DNA of 39,166 bases from a virus: the IMG/VR virus record IMGVR_UViG_3300010885_036222, positions 1-39,166 of that record; one strand, given 5' to 3'. A program made the translations under genes and the position numbers. Below are positions 5,683-14,025 of this stretch, one piece after another (the stretch's first letter is position 1; each line of letters begins with the position of its first letter). The notes under the pieces were generated by a model. That model made no database searches. It saw nothing but the letters and a program-made list of their open reading frames with translations, and was not told the origin of the DNA.

Positions 5683-8194
5683 ATCCCATTGCAACAGCAA
5701 TATCAGTATGCGATTGAGCAAAGTCTTCGCCACGGAAGCGGTCGGTGCGTTGCATTTCTTTTAAGAACTGCTCGTTACTCAATGTTTCGCCGTTTTTAAT
5801 GAACTGAATAATCTTATCTATTTCTTTGCGATGGCGTGGAACAAAATCACCTTTGGTTAATCTATCGATTACTAGAGCCTTGGCCTCTTCGGTCATAGCA
5901 CCAATGTACATGTGACGTGGTTCGTGCATCATGTTAAAGTAATCATAATCAAAGTTTTGTTCGATTACCCACTTGCATAAGTCTTCCAAATACAGCACGT
6001 TCTGTACATTGATGGTCATGCAAACTTGTGTCAATAGATTTGGCCAAGTTTTCTTTAGTTCATGGAAGCGATTGATGTTTGCCTGTACTTCAGACCATTG
6101 AGCGCCTGAGCGTTCAAACTCAAAACGTTCTTTGATGTTGTCAATACTAAAGGCAATTTCCACTTTGCGGAACCGCTTCCAGGTTGCAATAAATTCTTCT
6201 GGGAACTGTGTACCGTTGGTGTTGTAGTGTATTTCGATGTTGTCGGCATAACCATTATCAGCGGCAAATTTCAACAAGTCAAAGTGTTCTTGAATCATAA
6301 ACGGCTCTCCGCCTGTGAACTCAAAGTACTTGACATGCGGCAATATGGTCTTTAAGTCAGCCCAAAACTTGTCAGAATTTTCGTTACGTGGCCAATTGCC
6401 CTGCTTGAGCCATGTGTAGGCCACATGCTTTTTAGGATCGCCGCCCCATTCTTTGACATATTCCATTTCTTCTGGAACCCACTTGCTACTTGACCATGAA
6501 CCACAAATACGGCATTTCAAGTTGCAGATATTGCCCAGCTTCAAGTCCAAGAACCATAACTGATTGGGTGTATCGTTTTCCCAATCAACTTCGGCATAGC
6601 GTTCTTTGAAACGTGTAATGGTGTTGATGCGTTTGCTGTTACGTCCAGCATCTTCTTCTTCCCAACAGCGGCTACAGGTAGCTGGCTTATTGCCTTCACG
6701 GAAACTTTTACGTAGATCCTGCATGTATTTGCTGTTGTATATTTCAGTAATGGTATGACGATTCATGTCATACTTTTCACCCGTCTCGTCGGTGATTTCA
6801 TCCACAGCAAGACAGCAAGGGCGGGCACTGCCAATTGGACTAGTTTCCATGCTGACCCAGGGCAACATGCACATGGTCTGTGGTAGTTTGTAATTTTTCA
6901 TTTCGGTCAGTTCAGGGAATACTTCAAAGAAGTTCTCGCCGCGCACTTTATCTATTAGATCGTTGTTCTTGAAGAAGTCTGGCAAGTATGCTGTACTGTC
7001 GTTATGATCCATAAAATTGATCAGGCCCTGATAACCCTGTGTGGCACGTTTTAATGTGTCCAGTGGTTCAAGCCATTCAATGTGTGCTTCAATCTTATCT
7101 CTTGCAAGACGCTTCAAGTTGGCAGGCAATGCATCTACACGATAACGTAGCGGATGTTGCAACATGTTGATGTTCCAGTCCATTGGACGTAGCAAACCCA
7201 GGTCCACCCACTCACGGTGGAAGTCCGGCAGGTGCATGACATTCATTAAACTGGCAGTACTGCTGACGTAGAAGTCGACTTTGGGGCATACCTTGAGCAT
7301 ACGCTCACGATTGGCCACTGTTTGTTTCCAATCCTGTCCTTTACGCATATACTCGCCGCGAGCATAACTGGCATCTAGACTGGCACCAACACTGACACAG
7401 TCAAATAAATTCCATAACTCCATGACGTCTTGACCCTTGTAGGCCATTTCGCTGAAGTTGGTGTTGTAGATCAAGCGCACATGAAACATCTCACGGTCAA
7501 CTAGTTCACGTAGCACACGATAGTGTTCTTCCATGATCAAGGGCTCGCCTCCGGCCCAATATATTTGTTCTAGGTGCGGAATATGCTCTTGCATCTGATC
7601 CCACATGTCATCTTTGTTTTTGCCAGCAAACATGATTTGTGGGTGCTGTGGGTTCCAGCCGGCGGCTTTTTCATCTCGGTACCAGCTGGAACTAAACAGG
7701 CTGCCACAACTACGACAACTGAAGTTACAGATGTTGCTGAAGCGTATGTCATAGTAACGCAATTTAAAATCTTCGTGTGTGCCATCAGGTTTGGTTTCAT
7801 CAACTAAATTGATCAGATGTCCAAAGTTTTTGTTACTGCTGTTACGCATACTGAACAGGCCGCGATCTTCTTGCTCGATACACTTGGTACATTGCTTACA
7901 CGGCTTGTCCTCCATCATGTTGCGGCGCATTTCCTTCATTGGCTCTTGATTCCAAATCTCACGCATGGTATGTGTTTTTAAATTGCCGATGCTGTGATCT
8001 GGATCTCCTAGACAACAGGGATATGCACGACCGTCTGGGAACCCGTGCATATGAATCCAAGGTATCATACAAAAGTTGTCGCTTTTGACAATGCGGTCCC
8101 ATTGATCGGGGCGCATTTCATTTTCTTTGATATAAACAGGCCAACGTGCGCCGTAGTTGTAGTCTTTGTAATAATCGTCAATATCGTTTGCCAT
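5666..8194 (-). CDS. Tandem double radical-SAM fusion protein, 842 aa
   Basis: Two complete modules sit in one chain. Module 1 (about residues 1-430) has CMIPW at 42, CC at 60-61, CKQCTKC at 99-105, then Cys156-x3-Cys160-x2-Cys163 and WAGGEPLI (GGEP 215-218). Module 2 (about 438-842) repeats the order: CMLPW at 442, CC at 460-461, CSRCW at 507-511, then Cys557-x3-Cys561-x2-Cys564 and FTGGEPFM (GGEP 628-631). All seven expected Cys positions are kept in both halves, so neither looks degenerate. I chose ATG 8194 because AAGGA lies a few nt upstream and the ATG overlaps the previous stop (TAATG); a TTG 18 nt earlier has no such support. A fusion could process a substrate in two steps or at two sites. 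The gene overlaps the next radical-SAM gene by 17 nt. The product remains unknown. Confidence 0.9.
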   Translation of the reverse strand: MANDIDDYYKDYNYGARWPVYIKENEMRPDQWDRIVKSDNFCMIPWIHMHGFPDGRAYPCCLGDPDHSIGNLKTHTMREIWNQEPMKEMRRNMMEDKPCKQCTKCIEQEDRGLFSMRNSSNKNFGHLINLVDETKPDGTHEDFKLRYYDIRFSNICNFSCRSCGSLFSSSWYRDEKAAGWNPQHPQIMFAGKNKDDMWDQMQEHIPHLEQIYWAGGEPLIMEEHYRVLRELVDREMFHVRLIYNTNFSEMAYKGQDVMELWNLFDCVSVGASLDASYARGEYMRKGQDWKQTVANRERMLKVCPKVDFYVSSTASLMNVMHLPDFHREWVDLGLLRPMDWNINMLQHPLRYRVDALPANLKRLARDKIEAHIEWLEPLDTLKRATQGYQGLINFMDHNDSTAYLPDFFKNNDLIDKVRGENFFEVFPELTEMKNYKLPQTMCMLPWVSMETSPIGSARPCCLAVDEITDETGEKYDMNRHTITEIYNSKYMQDLRKSFREGNKPATCSRCWEEEDAGRNSKRINTITRFKERYAEVDWENDTPNQLWFLDLKLGNICNLKCRICGSWSSSKWVPEEMEYVKEWGGDPKKHVAYTWLKQGNWPRNENSDKFWADLKTILPHVKYFEFTGGEPFMIQEHFDLLKFAADNGYADNIEIHYNTNGTQFPEEFIATWKRFRKVEIAFSIDNIKERFEFERSGAQWSEVQANINRFHELKKTWPNLLTQVCMTINVQNVLYLEDLCKWVIEQNFDYDYFNMMHEPRHMYIGAMTEEAKALVIDRLTKGDFVPRHRKEIDKIIQFIKNGETLSNEQFLKEMQRTDRFRGEDFAQSHTDIAVAMGYDRPE

Positions 8195-9543
8195 TATAGG
8201 TCCTTGTACCAATCTGCTAAAGCAGGGAATGTTTCTGCAAAGTTTTTATTACGACGCTGGTCGTATTGTGTGTAGAAGTTTTTAAAGTCACGTTGTAATG
8301 TAACTTGTTCCATGGCTTCTGTGTGCGGTTTCATTACTACGTCAATATAGTCAAGCAATCTATCAAGTTGATTCTTTTCGTATTCGTGCATTAGATCAAA
8401 CTTGAGCCAATCGTTGGCAAAACGATAAAGTTTGCCAGCATAGCGTTGTCTAATGTCACGGGGAAGAAGTGTAAGTGATTGAAAACTTGGGAAGCGCAAT
8501 ATATTTAGCGAGAAATTAATAGCGTCCCGACCGTATTCCAGTTTCCAGTTCATGACCATGTCCAGGAAGCTGTCTAAACTATCTAAACACAATGCATTGA
8601 CTGTACACATGACATGCAGGCCACGGAACCGTCCTGAATCCAACAAGCGTTCTACATTGTTGGCCCAGTCGTCAAATACCAGTCCGTCGCGAATGTATTC
8701 TGCTTGCAAGCCCACAGCCTCGTTACTGGTATACAGGTCAACTTCAACTCCATCAACGGCCGCCAGTAAACGGTCAATATCGACCGCGGTGCCCAAGTTG
8801 CTGTTGATGGCAAGTCGGGTAGTACTCTTGCCTCGGTTGGTTTTAAACCAATCAATTAACTTCCAAGTCTCGGCACTCATCAGGGGCTCGCCGCCAGTAA
8901 TACGTAGTTCCTTTAGCGTTTTATGTAGGTCCGTTTCCCACCAGGAGTGGAAGGCCTCCACATAAGGATTAGTCTCACCGAACTTATACAGTTGACTATT
9001 ATCGTGAGCGTGAGTAAAATGATTCCTACCGTCACTAACCAATTGGGTATAGGGTCCATGTTGTTTAATGTCTTTAACCCAAGTGCTACTAAAAGCGGGG
9101 TTGCAGTAACTACAAGCAAACTGGCAAGTGCGGTCAAATGCAATTTCCAGTGTCTGGAGGTTGATGTCTGTGCTGGCTGGTGTTCGTTGTGCATATGCTA
9201 AATCCTCATCCGAATATATAACGGTTTTGTAAACTCTATCACTGATGTTGTCGCGGCCGATGTCTTCGATCTTCCAGCAGTACTCGCAACCTGCTGGACG
9301 CTCGCCTTTTTGCATCTGCTCACGTTCCATTTTCTTTTTGACAGTGTTGTGAATCGCACTGGGATTGGTTCGAATAGCATCCACATCAATGGCATGTGGT
9401 AAGGGATGATGACAACTTGTGGTCTGACCTGATCCTAACCATATGGTGGCATTGTACCACTTGGCTCCACAAAAGCTGGCCGACTTGATGTCAATCACTC
9501 GGCGTTTGTACTCTAAGTCTGTTTCTTTATCTAGTCTAGGCAT
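8194..9543 (-). CDS. Radical-SAM protein, C-x-AKW subtype, 449 aa
   Basis: The core signature is Cys140-x3-Cys144-x2-Cys147 in DRTCQFACSYCNPAFSSTW, followed by ITGGEPLM (GGEP 217-220). The N-terminal region differs from the C-x-x-PW neighbours: FCGAKW with Cys25, then TTSCHHPLPHAIDV with Cys44 and two His, then AGCEYCW with Cys86 and Cys89. The same order occurs in the 461-aa protein encoded two genes upstream (10627-12012), including the HP, IDV and NP-x-A-x-HNT stretches, so the two are close paralogues. The ATG at 9543 overlaps the previous gene by 13 nt. The stop overlaps the ATG of the tandem-fusion gene by one base. Relatives with auxiliary clusters act on peptides or sugars; nothing in the sequence picks the substrate. 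A hydrophobic alternative frame over the Cys motif (8913-9194) is rejected. Confidence 0.9.
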   Translation of the reverse strand: MPRLDKETDLEYKRRVIDIKSASFCGAKWYNATIWLGSGQTTSCHHPLPHAIDVDAIRTNPSAIHNTVKKKMEREQMQKGERPAGCEYCWKIEDIGRDNISDRVYKTVIYSDEDLAYAQRTPASTDINLQTLEIAFDRTCQFACSYCNPAFSSTWVKDIKQHGPYTQLVSDGRNHFTHAHDNSQLYKFGETNPYVEAFHSWWETDLHKTLKELRITGGEPLMSAETWKLIDWFKTNRGKSTTRLAINSNLGTAVDIDRLLAAVDGVEVDLYTSNEAVGLQAEYIRDGLVFDDWANNVERLLDSGRFRGLHVMCTVNALCLDSLDSFLDMVMNWKLEYGRDAINFSLNILRFPSFQSLTLLPRDIRQRYAGKLYRFANDWLKFDLMHEYEKNQLDRLLDYIDVVMKPHTEAMEQVTLQRDFKNFYTQYDQRRNKNFAETFPALADWYKDL

Positions 9544-10643
9544 AATGGTATCTCTATCTTTTTTCTTTTTGCAAACTCATGCATAAAATGTGCCATTTGT
9601 TGATGCATATTTTTGTTAAAAGAGGTATTAGACACCACTGTGGCCAAGGTGTCTAGTCCCCATATATTATATGACTTCATTGCCTCTATTGCGACCAATA
9701 TTTTGTCTTTATAGCGATCTGGCAAAGTTGCCATGCTCTGTGTTACCGGATGTTTGCAATACTCAACACGCCACTCAAAATTTGGTACTGTCAGGAACTC
9801 CTGCATATAGGTGCTGAACTTGTCAAAATCTCTAACAGTGATGCTGGTCATTAGACTATTGACCACTACCTTGAGATTTGCGGGCTTGTTTGCCAGTAGG
9901 TATCTAAAGTTATCATCAAACCAATCAAAGTCAAGTCCGTGTCTTGCAAATTCAGCAATAGATCCAGTGGCATCGATACTCACCACCAACACCACTGTTC
10001 TATACTGTTGGCTTCGTTCAAACAATGCGTCCAACACCGATTTCTTACAACTCAAATTGGTTATCATTTGTAATACGTCTGCTGATACTGCATCAATCAA
10101 TTCAAATGTGCGTTTGTTGACCAGGGGTTCACCACCTATGATGCTCAAACGTTCCACATGTTCAAATGACTTTAGAAAAGCAATATTCTTTTCCATTACA
10201 TTCGGTTCTTTGCGATCCACGTCCCAAAAGTATCTATCACTGAACACACGATAACTTTGTTGGCGCACATCCTGTTCCCATCGACTGCTGAACTTGGGAT
10301 TGCAGTAGGTGCATTGAAAATTGCATTCATTACCAACAGTGACTTGTATTTGTTTGGGTGCCGGGTTGTGTTGGTAGTGTTCAAAGTCAGCAGGATCGAA
10401 TGTTCGTAAATGCCTATGACGCAGGCTCTCACCCCCAGCATGTTCCACAGTCCAGCAATAACTGCAACTGGCGTCTTGTATGCCCCTGAGCATATTCATG
10501 CGCTCTTTGGTCACAAACTCCAACACCTGTTCACCAAACACAGTGGGAGTAGATTTGCAACAACTGTAGGCGTAGTTTGTTTCGAAGCTGACATACAGTT
10601 CGTCCCATTTGGCTGGACAAAATGTATCAGGAATTGATTGCAT
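9531..10643 (-). CDS. Radical-SAM protein, short C-x-AKW subtype, 370 aa
   Basis: Cys107-x3-Cys111-x2-Cys114 in GNECNFQCTYCNPKFSSRW gives the SAM-cleaving cluster site; IIGGEPLV (GGEP 170-173) follows. The N-terminal auxiliary region is compact: TFCPAKW with Cys9, SCCKS with Cys28 and Cys29, and CSYCW with Cys60 and Cys63. It is about 80 residues shorter than its two C-x-AKW relatives. The difference includes the segment between the CC/CHHP position and the C-x-x-C pair and a shorter linker before GGEP. It has Cys-Cys where the relatives have Cys-His-His or Cys-Tyr-His. The start at ATG 10643 lies within the end of the 461-aa gene (17 nt overlap) without a clear ribosome site. Role in the cassette unknown; the fold is clear. 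Confidence 0.9.
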   Translation of the reverse strand: MQSIPDTFCPAKWDELYVSFETNYAYSCCKSTPTVFGEQVLEFVTKERMNMLRGIQDASCSYCWTVEHAGGESLRHRHLRTFDPADFEHYQHNPAPKQIQVTVGNECNFQCTYCNPKFSSRWEQDVRQQSYRVFSDRYFWDVDRKEPNVMEKNIAFLKSFEHVERLSIIGGEPLVNKRTFELIDAVSADVLQMITNLSCKKSVLDALFERSQQYRTVVLVVSIDATGSIAEFARHGLDFDWFDDNFRYLLANKPANLKVVVNSLMTSITVRDFDKFSTYMQEFLTVPNFEWRVEYCKHPVTQSMATLPDRYKDKILVAIEAMKSYNIWGLDTLATVVSNTSFNKNMHQQMAHFMHEFAKRKKIEIPLCLD

Positions 10644-12012
10644 GGTATCTACACTCGTTCCAAAACTCTCGCATCTGTGGGAATGTCTCTAAAAAGTCTG
10701 TCTTGCGTCGTTTATCGTGTTCGTTAAAAAATCTATAAAAATCTGCTCGCGTTGCTGTTAAATATGCAGGATCCAATTGCTGGCCTTCAGCCATCCAGGC
10801 AATGTCACGCCGCATACGCTGTACTTCATAATCTTTGAATCCTTGAAATGGTTGCTCTGGTCGTTCCAAATTCATCTCCATCCAATCAGCAACTCGTTCT
10901 AGTTGTCCCACATATAGTTCAGGTAGTATCTGTAGGCTTTGCCACTGTGGGGTACGCAGTAGTGGGGTATCAAACCAAACACGTTGATATGTTGTACTGT
11001 GTTGACGACGTAGATCCAGTATCCATTCTAACTGTTGCTGTAGGCCCAGTACACTTAGATTATTCATTGTGATAATAAAAGTTAGACTGTTACGATATGG
11101 AATTTCAGTCAAGTAACGTTGCACATTGTGTGCAACTCGTTTGTAGTTTAATCCATTACGAATATATTCTGCGTGTGCCGGGTTACCTGAATCTAAACTC
11201 ACATACTGCATGAAGTGTTCGATTTGTGTTCCACATAACCGCTTGACATAATCTAAATATTTTTCCATCAAGGCGTCTTCCACACTGAAGTTGCTGGTGA
11301 CATTCAAATGCAAATCAGGCTTGGGCAGGGCCAACACATAGTCAAATACTTGATAGGTGTTGCGATCCATCAAGGGCTCGCCGCCGGTCATGCGGAAGTG
11401 TTTTAACTTAGGGTACAGTTCGGGCCACCACTCCCAAAACGCATCAACGTATGGATTAGACTCACGAGCGGGGATAGGTCTTTTACTACCAGTAAAATGT
11501 ACGGGGTCATTATGAGGATTACTGGTGGGAAATGCTCCATACCTAGCAACCTCGTCAGCCCAACTGCTACTAAACTGAGGGCTACAATAACTACACTTAA
11601 GGTTACAAGCGTGATTAAAATTGACTTCCACATAACTTGGAATTGTATCTTCGGATCCTGTAAAATTTTTGATTTCTTCATAGTGTTCGGCTGCCCAGGG
11701 CTCTCCTGATCTATAATGTCTGTCGCTTAGATGCCCGTGTTTCTCAATATTCCAGCAATAACTGCACTCACTAGGTTTTTCGTTACGTAACATGATCGTC
11801 CGCTGTTCTTTTTTGTAAGCGGTGTTGTGTAGTGCGCCGGGATTGGCCTTCAATGGCTCAACATCTATGTGATGTAACGGAGGATGGTAGCACGAATTGT
11901 TAAGACCCGTAGGCAAGTGTAGGCTAACCTGTTGCCATTTGGCAAGGCAAAGCGCAGGGCCCAGTTGTTCTCGCATCTGCTCGGCTGCAGACATGAAGTC
12001 ACTTTTACTCAC
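10627..12012 (-). CDS. Radical-SAM protein, C-x-AKW subtype, 461 aa (GTG start)
   Basis: The signature Cys136-x3-Cys140-x2-Cys143 lies in NHACNLKCSYCSPQFSSSW, followed by MTGGEPLMD (GGEP 210-213). The auxiliary region has LCLAKW with Cys22, NNSCYHPPLHHIDV with Cys41, and CSYCW with Cys83 and Cys86. It is a paralogue of the 449-aa protein at 8194-9543, matching it through the N-terminal domain and the barrel. The frame opens at a GTG (12012) that overlaps the glycosyltransferase stop by 8 nt, with GAGG about 11 nt upstream. An in-frame ATG at residue 7 is the alternative start. This is the first radical-SAM gene reached by transcription from the promoter near 15085. A hydrophobic other-frame reading at 11403-11681 coincides with the Cys motif and is rejected as a by-product of its codons. 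Confidence 0.88.
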   Translation of the reverse strand: MSKSDFMSAAEQMREQLGPALCLAKWQQVSLHLPTGLNNSCYHPPLHHIDVEPLKANPGALHNTAYKKEQRTIMLRNEKPSECSYCWNIEKHGHLSDRHYRSGEPWAAEHYEEIKNFTGSEDTIPSYVEVNFNHACNLKCSYCSPQFSSSWADEVARYGAFPTSNPHNDPVHFTGSKRPIPARESNPYVDAFWEWWPELYPKLKHFRMTGGEPLMDRNTYQVFDYVLALPKPDLHLNVTSNFSVEDALMEKYLDYVKRLCGTQIEHFMQYVSLDSGNPAHAEYIRNGLNYKRVAHNVQRYLTEIPYRNSLTFIITMNNLSVLGLQQQLEWILDLRRQHSTTYQRVWFDTPLLRTPQWQSLQILPELYVGQLERVADWMEMNLERPEQPFQGFKDYEVQRMRRDIAWMAEGQQLDPAYLTATRADFYRFFNEHDKRRKTDFLETFPQMREFWNECRYHAINS

Positions 12013-12904
12013 GTGCCATTATACCTCGATTTTTGAACTGACTCATGTAGTGATGCTTGAAGAATCTGCTTTCTGCAGGATCCATGTCCACAATGGGCAA
12101 GCCCAAGCGTGTGCGTATATGATCGCCATAACTGTGTGCGTCCTCGACTACATCAGTGTACTTTACTTCTGTATCCCAGATCTCTTTGAGTGCATCAAAA
12201 CTCTGTACTTGGGTATAGTCCCAGTCGGTCAACATGCATTTGTATGTGCCGTGTCGTGCGCCCATGATGGCCCACGCACCATGGTCAACATCAGCACCCA
12301 CTGTTTGCCAGATACAAAGGTTATCGTAATTTCTAGATACCACCCGTGATGTGAAATCGGCAAGACTTGGTCTTGCTCCGCGATCTAGGCACATCTTAAC
12401 GCCCTCACGGAATCCGGCACGCCAGGCTTGAAACTCTGATCCGTTGGGGTATGTGGTTGAATAGCAGTCTGCCATGGCCCAGTACCGTGGGTGAAAGCAA
12501 AATTCTACCAAGGTTTCATCGGTGCCATCTGAAGCCTCGTGTGTACGCATGTTGTAAACAAAATCCTTGGTCCAAGAACTGAGTCCACCATTGCCATACA
12601 TCAATCCATTGATATTGTTACGTGCTCGCCATCTAAAAACACAGTCACGATTGTTATCGTCCAGAGCCAACTGCTGATTAAAGAAAACAGCATCGGGTAA
12701 GTTATCACCATCAATAAGGATAAATCTTTCTGTATCTGATGCATCAGCGGCAGCTTTGTGTGCCGCGTCAGAACCCAATACGCCATCAACTCTTTTCGCC
12801 CACGGTACCACGTTCTGTATCTGGATCCAGAATTCTTCTCGTCGGGGTTCGTCATAAGTTAAAAATATACAATCTAAATCTGCTACGTCAACTAATTCTG
12901 TCAT
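12005..12904 (-). CDS. Putative GT-A-type glycosyltransferase, 299 aa
   Basis: After a short N-terminus comes CIFLTYDEPRREEFW, then RFILIDGDNLPD with Asp65-Gly-Asp67. This has the form of the DxD metal and nucleotide-sugar site of GT-A enzymes, at the end of a predicted strand. Downstream are NGLMYGNGGLSSWTKDF (about 99-115), typical of the acceptor-side loop in such proteins, and a C-terminal half without membrane segments. No exact GT family can be assigned by eye; distant resemblance to phage glycosyltransferase-like proteins is my basis. The ATG at 12904 overlaps the 105-aa gene by 17 nt, and the end overlaps the GTG of the first radical-SAM gene. Together with two further GT-like genes it suggests that a sugar is transferred to a virion or cell-surface acceptor. 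The alternative is a non-enzymatic GT-fold protein. Confidence 0.6.
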   Translation of the reverse strand: MTELVDVADLDCIFLTYDEPRREEFWIQIQNVVPWAKRVDGVLGSDAAHKAAADASDTERFILIDGDNLPDAVFFNQQLALDDNNRDCVFRWRARNNINGLMYGNGGLSSWTKDFVYNMRTHEASDGTDETLVEFCFHPRYWAMADCYSTTYPNGSEFQAWRAGFREGVKMCLDRGARPSLADFTSRVVSRNYDNLCIWQTVGADVDHGAWAIMGARHGTYKCMLTDWDYTQVQSFDALKEIWDTEVKYTDVVEDAHSYGDHIRTRLGLPIVDMDPAESRFFKHHYMSQFKNRGIMARE

Positions 12905-13205
12905 AGTATTCTATTTCCGGATATTCATCATCAGCAACCAAATTGGCATGTCCTCGTACTACAGGCACACCTGTATCGCTTTTCTTTAATTGTACACGAA
13001 ATTGGTGCTCTGTGTCAAACTTTAATTGACCCTTGACAACTCGACAATTATAATTTGGTCGTTCATATTGTTCTTTTGATATCACGATGTAATTGCCTGC
13101 CGGATGATTGTGACTACTCATTGAAACGGGTCGACCTGCTGTGTCATAATACAATCGGTATTCTAGTACAATTGGATCAAACTTCTTGTATAACTCGTTG
13201 CTCAT
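12888..13205 (-). CDS. Small protein of unknown function, 105 aa
   Basis: I do not recognise this protein. It starts MSNELYKKFDPIVLEYRLYY and contains GRPVSMSSHNHPAGNYIVIS (about residues 24-43). The rest is a compact, charged, beta-rich-looking sequence without Cys clusters, membrane segments or coiled coil. ATG 13205 is preferred; three codons earlier a TTG is possible, but neither has a clear ribosome site. It lies between two GT-like genes, overlapping the upstream one by 29 nt and the downstream one by 17 nt, so it is co-transcribed and probably coupled. Its size and position suggest a small partner or accessory domain of the glycosyltransferases, which is inference only. Confidence 0.65.
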   Translation of the reverse strand: MSNELYKKFDPIVLEYRLYYDTAGRPVSMSSHNHPAGNYIVISKEQYERPNYNCRVVKGQLKFDTEHQFRVQLKKSDTGVPVVRGHANLVADDEYPEIEYYDRIS

Positions 13206-14025
13206 ATTCTGCAATTAATTCGTCTGTTGCATAACTTTTATCGTAGTAATGAACTGGGTGTATTTGATTAATATTGTTAATACGAATCATGTCTGCATTG
13301 CGTTCATGCACACAATATTCCTGCCATGTTTGATCATCACTCCAGCCTTGTATCCCAGATTTCATATGGACAAAATTGATAAAGTCCATGCCAGGGTTGT
13401 AACAAGCGGTATCCATAATGCTTGACACCAAAGCATAAACCATATCTGTTGTAGCATACTCATCTTCACAGTTCTTAAGTTGTTGTTTAACATCATTCCA
13501 ATTTTCAAATACTTGCCTGGCAAGATCAAAAAACTTTTTGCTGGCCTCACTATATCGCCAATACATTAATCCATTGTAAACATCAGGTAATCGATTGGCG
13601 TCAAATACGTGTCTGTACTTACGCGAGGTACTTAATTCTTGTTTATAATTCCTACACCCATGGCTCAGGCAAACATCATGCAATCTAAATGCTGTTATCC
13701 AGTGACTGATGTCTCTAGTAAACAGTAAATCACTTTCAACTTTGATGGTTTCACGCCAGGGACTCAACCACCAGGTGTGCCATTCTGTGGCAAACGGGCC
13801 TTGGCCTTCAACACTATTTGTTGGGATAATGTGATCAAATACTTGTCGATGTTGATCGGTTACCTGTTGATATGTTGCTTGATCCACAATCACAGCACAA
13901 TTTTTGATCTGCTGTGTTGCTTGTATATTTAGTGCCTGTAGATATGCAAGACGCAGGTAGTCAACATCTGCGGTATTGATTGCTAGGGTTAGGAAACCAG
14001 TGTCGCCGTAGAATTTTCTAGACAT
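13177..14025 (-). CDS. Putative glycosyltransferase (GT-A fold, GT8-like appearance), 282 aa
   Basis: The N-terminus FYGDTGFLTLAINTADVDYL resembles the first strand and loop of nucleotide-sugar transferases. TEWHTWWLSPWRETIKVESD leads into LLF at residues 100-102, so Glu97-Ser-Asp99 occupies the usual DxD position. DVYNGLMYWRYSEASKKFFD (about 154-173) resembles the acceptor or sugar-donor loop of GT8-like proteins. The C-terminal HPVHYYDKS could contribute a metal-binding His. The first acid of the DxD is Glu rather than Asp, so catalytic competence is less certain. The gene overlaps its upstream GT-like neighbour by 37 nt and the small unknown protein by 29 nt. There is no signal peptide, so action is cytoplasmic. 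I infer a sugar-transfer role in the same pathway as the two other GT-like genes. Confidence 0.6.
   Translation of the reverse strand: MSRKFYGDTGFLTLAINTADVDYLRLAYLQALNIQATQQIKNCAVIVDQATYQQVTDQHRQVFDHIIPTNSVEGQGPFATEWHTWWLSPWRETIKVESDLLFTRDISHWITAFRLHDVCLSHGCRNYKQELSTSRKYRHVFDANRLPDVYNGLMYWRYSEASKKFFDLARQVFENWNDVKQQLKNCEDEYATTDMVYALVSSIMDTACYNPGMDFINFVHMKSGIQGWSDDQTWQEYCVHERNADMIRINNINQIHPVHYYDKSYATDELIAEYEQRVIQEV

Noticed and set aside
7570-7803. Val/Ala-rich alternative frame
   Set aside because: It coincides with the first radical-SAM motif of the tandem fusion protein; no ribosome site.
8913-9194. Hydrophobic 93-aa reading in another frame on the minus strand
   Set aside because: It lies over the Cys motif of the 449-aa radical-SAM gene; shifting the Cys, Phe and Ser codons of C-x3-C-x2-CNPAFSS by one base gives Val, Leu and Ala, so the membrane-like look is a by-product.
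11403-11681. Hydrophobic 92-aa reading in another frame on the minus strand
   Set aside because: Same effect over the Cys motif of the 461-aa radical-SAM gene; the real frame has all conserved motifs.
12018-12023. TATAAT on the minus strand before the 461-aa radical-SAM gene
   Set aside because: It lies inside the last codons of the glycosyltransferase gene, has no -35 or extended TG, and is explained by the codons used.
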